The position numbers and the translations under genes were made by a program. Below are positions 60,541-64,000 of a stretch of DNA of 64,000 bases, one piece after another. Source of the DNA: Larimichthys crocea (lineage: Eukaryota > Chordata > Actinopteri > Sciaenidae); NCBI RefSeq assembly GCF_000972845.2, contig NC_040027.1:16492410-16556409 (forward strand). The letters run 5' to 3'. Under the pieces are notes generated by a model, which did not search any database, was not told the origin of the DNA, and saw only the letters and a list, made by a program, of their open reading frames with translations. Position 1 is the first letter of the stretch. Every line of letters begins with the position of its first letter.

Positions 60541-60775
60541 GTACTCGGCCCTCAGTCCTCAGACTTCCACTGGCTGACACTGTCTCTGCCTTTAAATCTA
60601 ATCTTAAAACTCACTTAACAGCTAACATGCTTTCTCTCATCACAAACTTTTTTTAAAAAATATAATCTCGATTTCTGCATGTTTTTATTTGTTTCATTGA
60701 GAGTTTACCCTTTACTTTGTATATGTTTTTTTCTTTAAAAACAGCTATATAAAACATTATTATCATCATTATTAG
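60541..60775 (+). mobile_element. LINE-like 3-prime end fragment
   Basis: tggctgacactgtctctgcc, then tttaaatctaatcttaaaac, reads in one frame as SAFKSNLKTHLT. This resembles the C-terminus of CR1/L2-type reverse transcriptase polyproteins. It is followed by an AT-rich tail ending in an attattatc-type microsatellite after agctatataaaac. Only the last tens of codons are present. It probably contributes the 3-prime UTR of the upstream protease gene. Confidence 0.5.
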
Positions 60776-60819
60776 TGTTACTTTTGTGGAGGTCATGTCA
60801 TTCTTTATCTGAGTTGCAA

Positions 60820-60825
60820 AATAAA
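60820..60825 (+). promoter_or_regulatory. Candidate polyadenylation signal of the second protease gene
   Basis: AATAAA about 290 bp after the stop codon, beyond the LINE-like fragment. The nearest canonical signal that I noticed. Confidence 0.45.
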
Positions 60826-60829
60826 ACTT

Positions 60830-62119
60830 CAGTCTGAAATTTCCTATTTCCTGTGGTTACATTCTTTATCAGTAATGGTATTTATATTTTTTTTAAATAA
60901 ACAGTTTTTTAAATGTTTTCTTTCCAAAAGCTATTTAGAAAACATTTTAGGACAAATATGATGTAACATATAAAGATCTAGTAGCAATGAAAAGGCCAGC
61001 TGCCTAAAAGGCAACTATTTCCTGCTTTCTTTTCTATAGCTGTGCAGTATATCTGCAAGTCACATTTACAATAACATAAAAACAATACAAATACCAAATC
61101 AAACATTTAGTTAATTGGTTATGTTAGCATGAAGCTAGTAGTATTCCCACATTAATCATTAACAGACTGAGTGATTTTAGTAACTGTTGTGCTGCTGTGA
61201 GAACACTTACGTGGAAACCAGAATATAGAAACCTTTGGTGTCTGTGGTTCATCGAGTCTATCAGAGAATTCAAAAGTATGTTTCAGTAGGCTGTGTCAAG
61301 TAGATCCACACCAAAGAAAACTGGTGTCTGTCACCTTTAAAACTTGAATAAGCTTCACTTGATGTGGGTGAGCAGTATTCAGACTTTCATTCTCTGTACC
61401 GAACTCAACACAATTTTTAAACTTTCACTTTTTTATTTTGTGTATGCATGAAAGCACACACACACAAAAACGTGTCAAACATGCTAAATGGAAAATATAG
61501 TGGTGAGAGATAAAAGGACAGAAAGCTGCAATCAGTCTCTGATCATTATGCTTCAATTGATGCACCATCAGATCTGCAAACAGGAAAGAGGATGTTAAGA
61601 TTGCAGCCCCCTCTGCTGGTCAGAACGACACAGTCGACGTATAATTTTGCCCTTAGATGATGATCTGAAAAGTAACTGTAAAAGTTTCTGTTCATGTGGA
61701 TGGATTATTCTGTTGTGTTCAAGTATGAAAACTACTTTTCCAATTAAGTATTCTGAAATGATCAAGGTGATTACACACAAATTAAAACATATTTATGCAT
61801 ATTATATTCCAATGTGTCACATTCTGTAAATGGAGGCTCTTGAATTTTTATAATTAAAACACAAGCTTCAAAGGTCCAGTCCTTTGAAGCTTGTGTTTTA
61901 ATTCCTCATACTTGTTAGATGTTTACTACTTTATGTATTACATAGAGATTTCAAGGATTCCCTGGATTTTTGTTTCCAGTCGCTTTAAGTTCACTTGCTT
62001 TAAGTTCACTTGATGTGGTTAAGTATTAGTAGTGAATAGTGGTGAGACAAGCAGAGATACTATACTTACTGTGTTCACTGCTGTTTCCTAGTAAGCTCAC
62101 ATAGTCCTGCTGCTTAGAC
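60830..62119. other. Intergenic, AT-rich
   Basis: No coding exon recognised. It holds the perfect hairpin at 61852-61903 and a short tandem duplication of gctttaagttcactt near 61981-62011. Confidence 0.7.
61852..61903. repeat. Perfect inverted repeat, 23-bp arms, 6-nt loop
   Basis: The left arm 61852-61874 is the exact reverse complement of 61881-61903; the loop is TCCAGT. The core of the arm is acacaagcttcaaagg. No mismatches. No flanking duplication or poly-T tail. Confidence 0.97.
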
Positions 62120-62596
62120 CAGGCATGTCCAAAGTTCGGCCCGGGGGCCAATCACGGCCTGAGGTCAGTTTTCATGCAGCCCGCAGCTTTGTTTTTATAA
62201 TATATTATTTATGGCCAGCTAGGATTGTCAGATACTGTATGGCTGGCAGATTTAGCAATTTTGGCTGACATAACAAAGCATTTGAATGCACTAAATGTTA
62301 ACCTTAAGGACATAACTGCTGGTGCACCTGTAGATGTGACACAAAATATTACTTTCTCAACGATCTTGTGAAAGACAAGAGCAAGAGTGATACATTTTAA
62401 ACTTGTTAACAGACTTTGCATTGCTCATAGTAAGTCATGTTTAGAATGAACATCAGCTGAAGATTTGTATCAGCCTCATGCAAACTTTGTGTATGTAACT
62501 TTTATTGTTTTTCATTTTTAAAATGTTAGCATTGGCCCCCAGGCATCTTCACATTGTCAGATCTGGCCCTCTTTATAAGAAGTTTGGACACCCCTG
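62120..62596. mobile_element. Non-autonomous hAT (Charlie-like) transposon with 8-bp target-site duplication
   Basis: Flanked by exact 8-bp duplications GCTTAGAC (62112-62119 and 62597-62604), the hAT signature. Terminal repeats: left caggcatgtccaaagttcgg, right ends aagtttggacacccctg, whose complement starts caggggtgtccaaact. 477 bp long. Internal sequence has a short open stretch on the minus strand but no transposase catalytic domain, so it is an internally deleted derivative mobilised in trans. Confidence 0.9.
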
Positions 62597-62825
62597 GCTT
62601 AGACTGTGAGCTCTGAGCACAAAATGGGTGCAGTGTTAGATAGTGCAAAGATGTTGCAGATGAAGTTGCATTGCAGCAAGGATGTGGCTAGAGGTTGAGA
62701 TTAAATCACCATATTTATCTTTTCCATTTCATGACATGATATGAAATTAAACAGAAAGAATGCAACTGTGATTACATCTTTTTAGTCTAAGCAGGACATT
62801 TGGTCATTTTCCATCAGTATCATTT

Positions 62826-62935
62826 CAGCACTTGGCCTGAAACCATAAATGGTACATAAGCCCCAAAGAACCTGAGGCTTATCCAAGAGGTCGTGTATAT
62901 GGAGGATTTGCCTTTGAATGGTGTGATGTGTGAAT
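62826..62935 (+). pseudogene. Decayed exon 2 relic of a further granule protease
   Basis: An acceptor-like cag, then cacttgg..tgaaaccataaatggta, aligns base for base with the exon 2 starts at 54089 and 59286, including the ATAAATGGT of the mature IING. It is one base shorter, which breaks the frame. Further on, gtatatggaggattt matches the HVCGGF codons with Cys changed to Tyr. The block coding the active-site histidine is missing, stops occur in every frame, and no exons 1 or 3-5 are seen nearby. Confidence 0.7.
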
Positions 62936-64000
62936 AATCTTCTCTTCTTTGATTCATGTTATTACAGAGCAAATCCAAAAACATCTAAATTATTAACCTA
63001 CTATTTACAAAAAAAAATACATATCACTGTTTATTTGTTTGTGTTGCTGCCACAACTTGAGTTAATCTACTGGCTTCACTTAAAGGCTTACTTGAACTTT
63101 AAGGTGTCTTAGGAGTGTTGATATATGTGTAATTATGCAGGGGACTTCTTGCATTTTAGATTATGTTGAAGTTGTTAAGCTCTACTAGTTTCATTAACGT
63201 GAAAATAAAAATCTTTTGTCTCAGTTTTGTCTGAGGGGCAGCCCACGATGTCAGACTAAAACGCCCTGGTATAAACCACTGATTTTACTCACAGGACAGC
63301 ACCATCTTGCATTTATGCTCCATTTGTATAATTCACACACTGAATAAATGTAAATACAACAAATGTGAATGTGTGACATTGCATGACAAATCATTTCACC
63401 AAAGTAAAAAAAACAACAACACACACACACACATGATGGGAAGAGTGTATTTTTTTACCACATATTATGCTGTATATTATATATATTTATGTAGATATAT
63501 ATAATGCAAAGAAATTATTTTGCAGTCTGTGTTGTGCTCTCCTACATGGACTAACTAGAGCATTCATTTTGTAACTGTGAGAACATCAGTGCTCATATCT
63601 GAAAGTGGAAAGTGGTCTCTGTGGTTCTTGAATCTGGGTTGCACATTTCCAAGAAGTCTCAGTCTGTTGTCTCAGAATGTTGTGTCATGTATTTCTACAT
63701 CACATAAGAATGGTGTCAAGAGGCCCGGAGCAGACAAAATAAAGAGATTAAAATAAAAAAATATGATTCATGTAACAATCCGTCTCATACTTATCATACA
63801 GTATATCTGGTGATACAGTATCTGCTGCACCAACAGAAACACAAGCAGTTGTTTCAAGTCCCCATGAAGTGTTTTATCACATACGTCCCGTGCTTTATGT
63901 CATCAGTACACCAGTATCTGGCCCAACAATGAAAGAAATGTCATTTTTTGTTATCTTTACTTATTATTAATAGTATTTTGTCAGTTGATAAACAATAAAA
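62936..64000. other. AT-rich right flank, no gene seen
   Basis: No coding exon or complete repeat recognised. It has a short CA run near 63420-63433 and an AT-rich stretch near 63470-63500. The segment near 63565-63700 has weak, patchy resemblance to 57650-57760, perhaps more protease-cluster flank, but too weak to call. Confidence 0.6.

Noticed and set aside
63565..63760. Possible 5-prime flank of another protease unit, resembling 57650-57800
   Set aside because: Only patchy similarity (gaacatca.tgct, tgtgtcat); not above what AT-rich DNA gives by eye.

Overview
The window is vertebrate nuclear DNA, almost certainly from a spiny-rayed (percomorph-type) teleost. It has short coding exons with GT/AG introns, dense CA/GA/GTTA microsatellites, and several repeat families that I recognise as typical of percomorph genomes: a tRNA-derived SINE head, hAT ends, and foldback elements. 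Nothing bacterial or viral was seen. There are four recognisable genes: polrmt (5-prime part), fgf22, and two complete granule-type serine protease genes. At least two broken protease copies accompany them.

Layout. Positions 1-10659 hold the 5-prime third of polrmt (mitochondrial RNA polymerase) on the minus strand: four coding exons, 459 codons, with the polymerase domain beyond the left edge. A CpG-rich promoter lies at about 10500-10760. Positions 10760-18780 are intergenic. From about 18780 to 46390 lies fgf22 on the plus strand: a repeat-rich leader, three coding exons (19685-20057, 43061-43164, 44665-44859), a 23-kb first intron and a roughly 1.5-kb 3-prime UTR. Positions 46390-52930 are intergenic with foldback and hAT fragments. 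Positions 52930-60830 hold a tandem cluster of S1A serine proteases: an intact gene (53952-56031), a second copy of the same unit whose body is deleted (56350-57565), and an intact older paralogue (58835-60528). A decayed exon-2 relic of a further copy lies at 62826-62935. The right end is AT-rich with a complete non-autonomous hAT element (62120-62596).

The gene order matters. In human 19p13.3, POLRMT and FGF22 are adjacent and close to the neutrophil/NK serine proteases (PRSS57, AZU1, PRTN3, ELANE, GZMM). The same neighbours here support fgf22 over fgf10, and suggest that the proteases are the fish counterpart of that leukocyte granule cluster. polrmt and fgf22 are divergently transcribed and have unrelated functions. 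The only functional cluster is the protease array, which shows birth-and-death evolution: tandem duplication, internal deletion, promoter divergence and loss of a conserved disulfide cysteine.

I did not find a clearly undescribed system. The most informative novelties are in the protease cluster, followed by two perfect hairpins and two long foldback elements.
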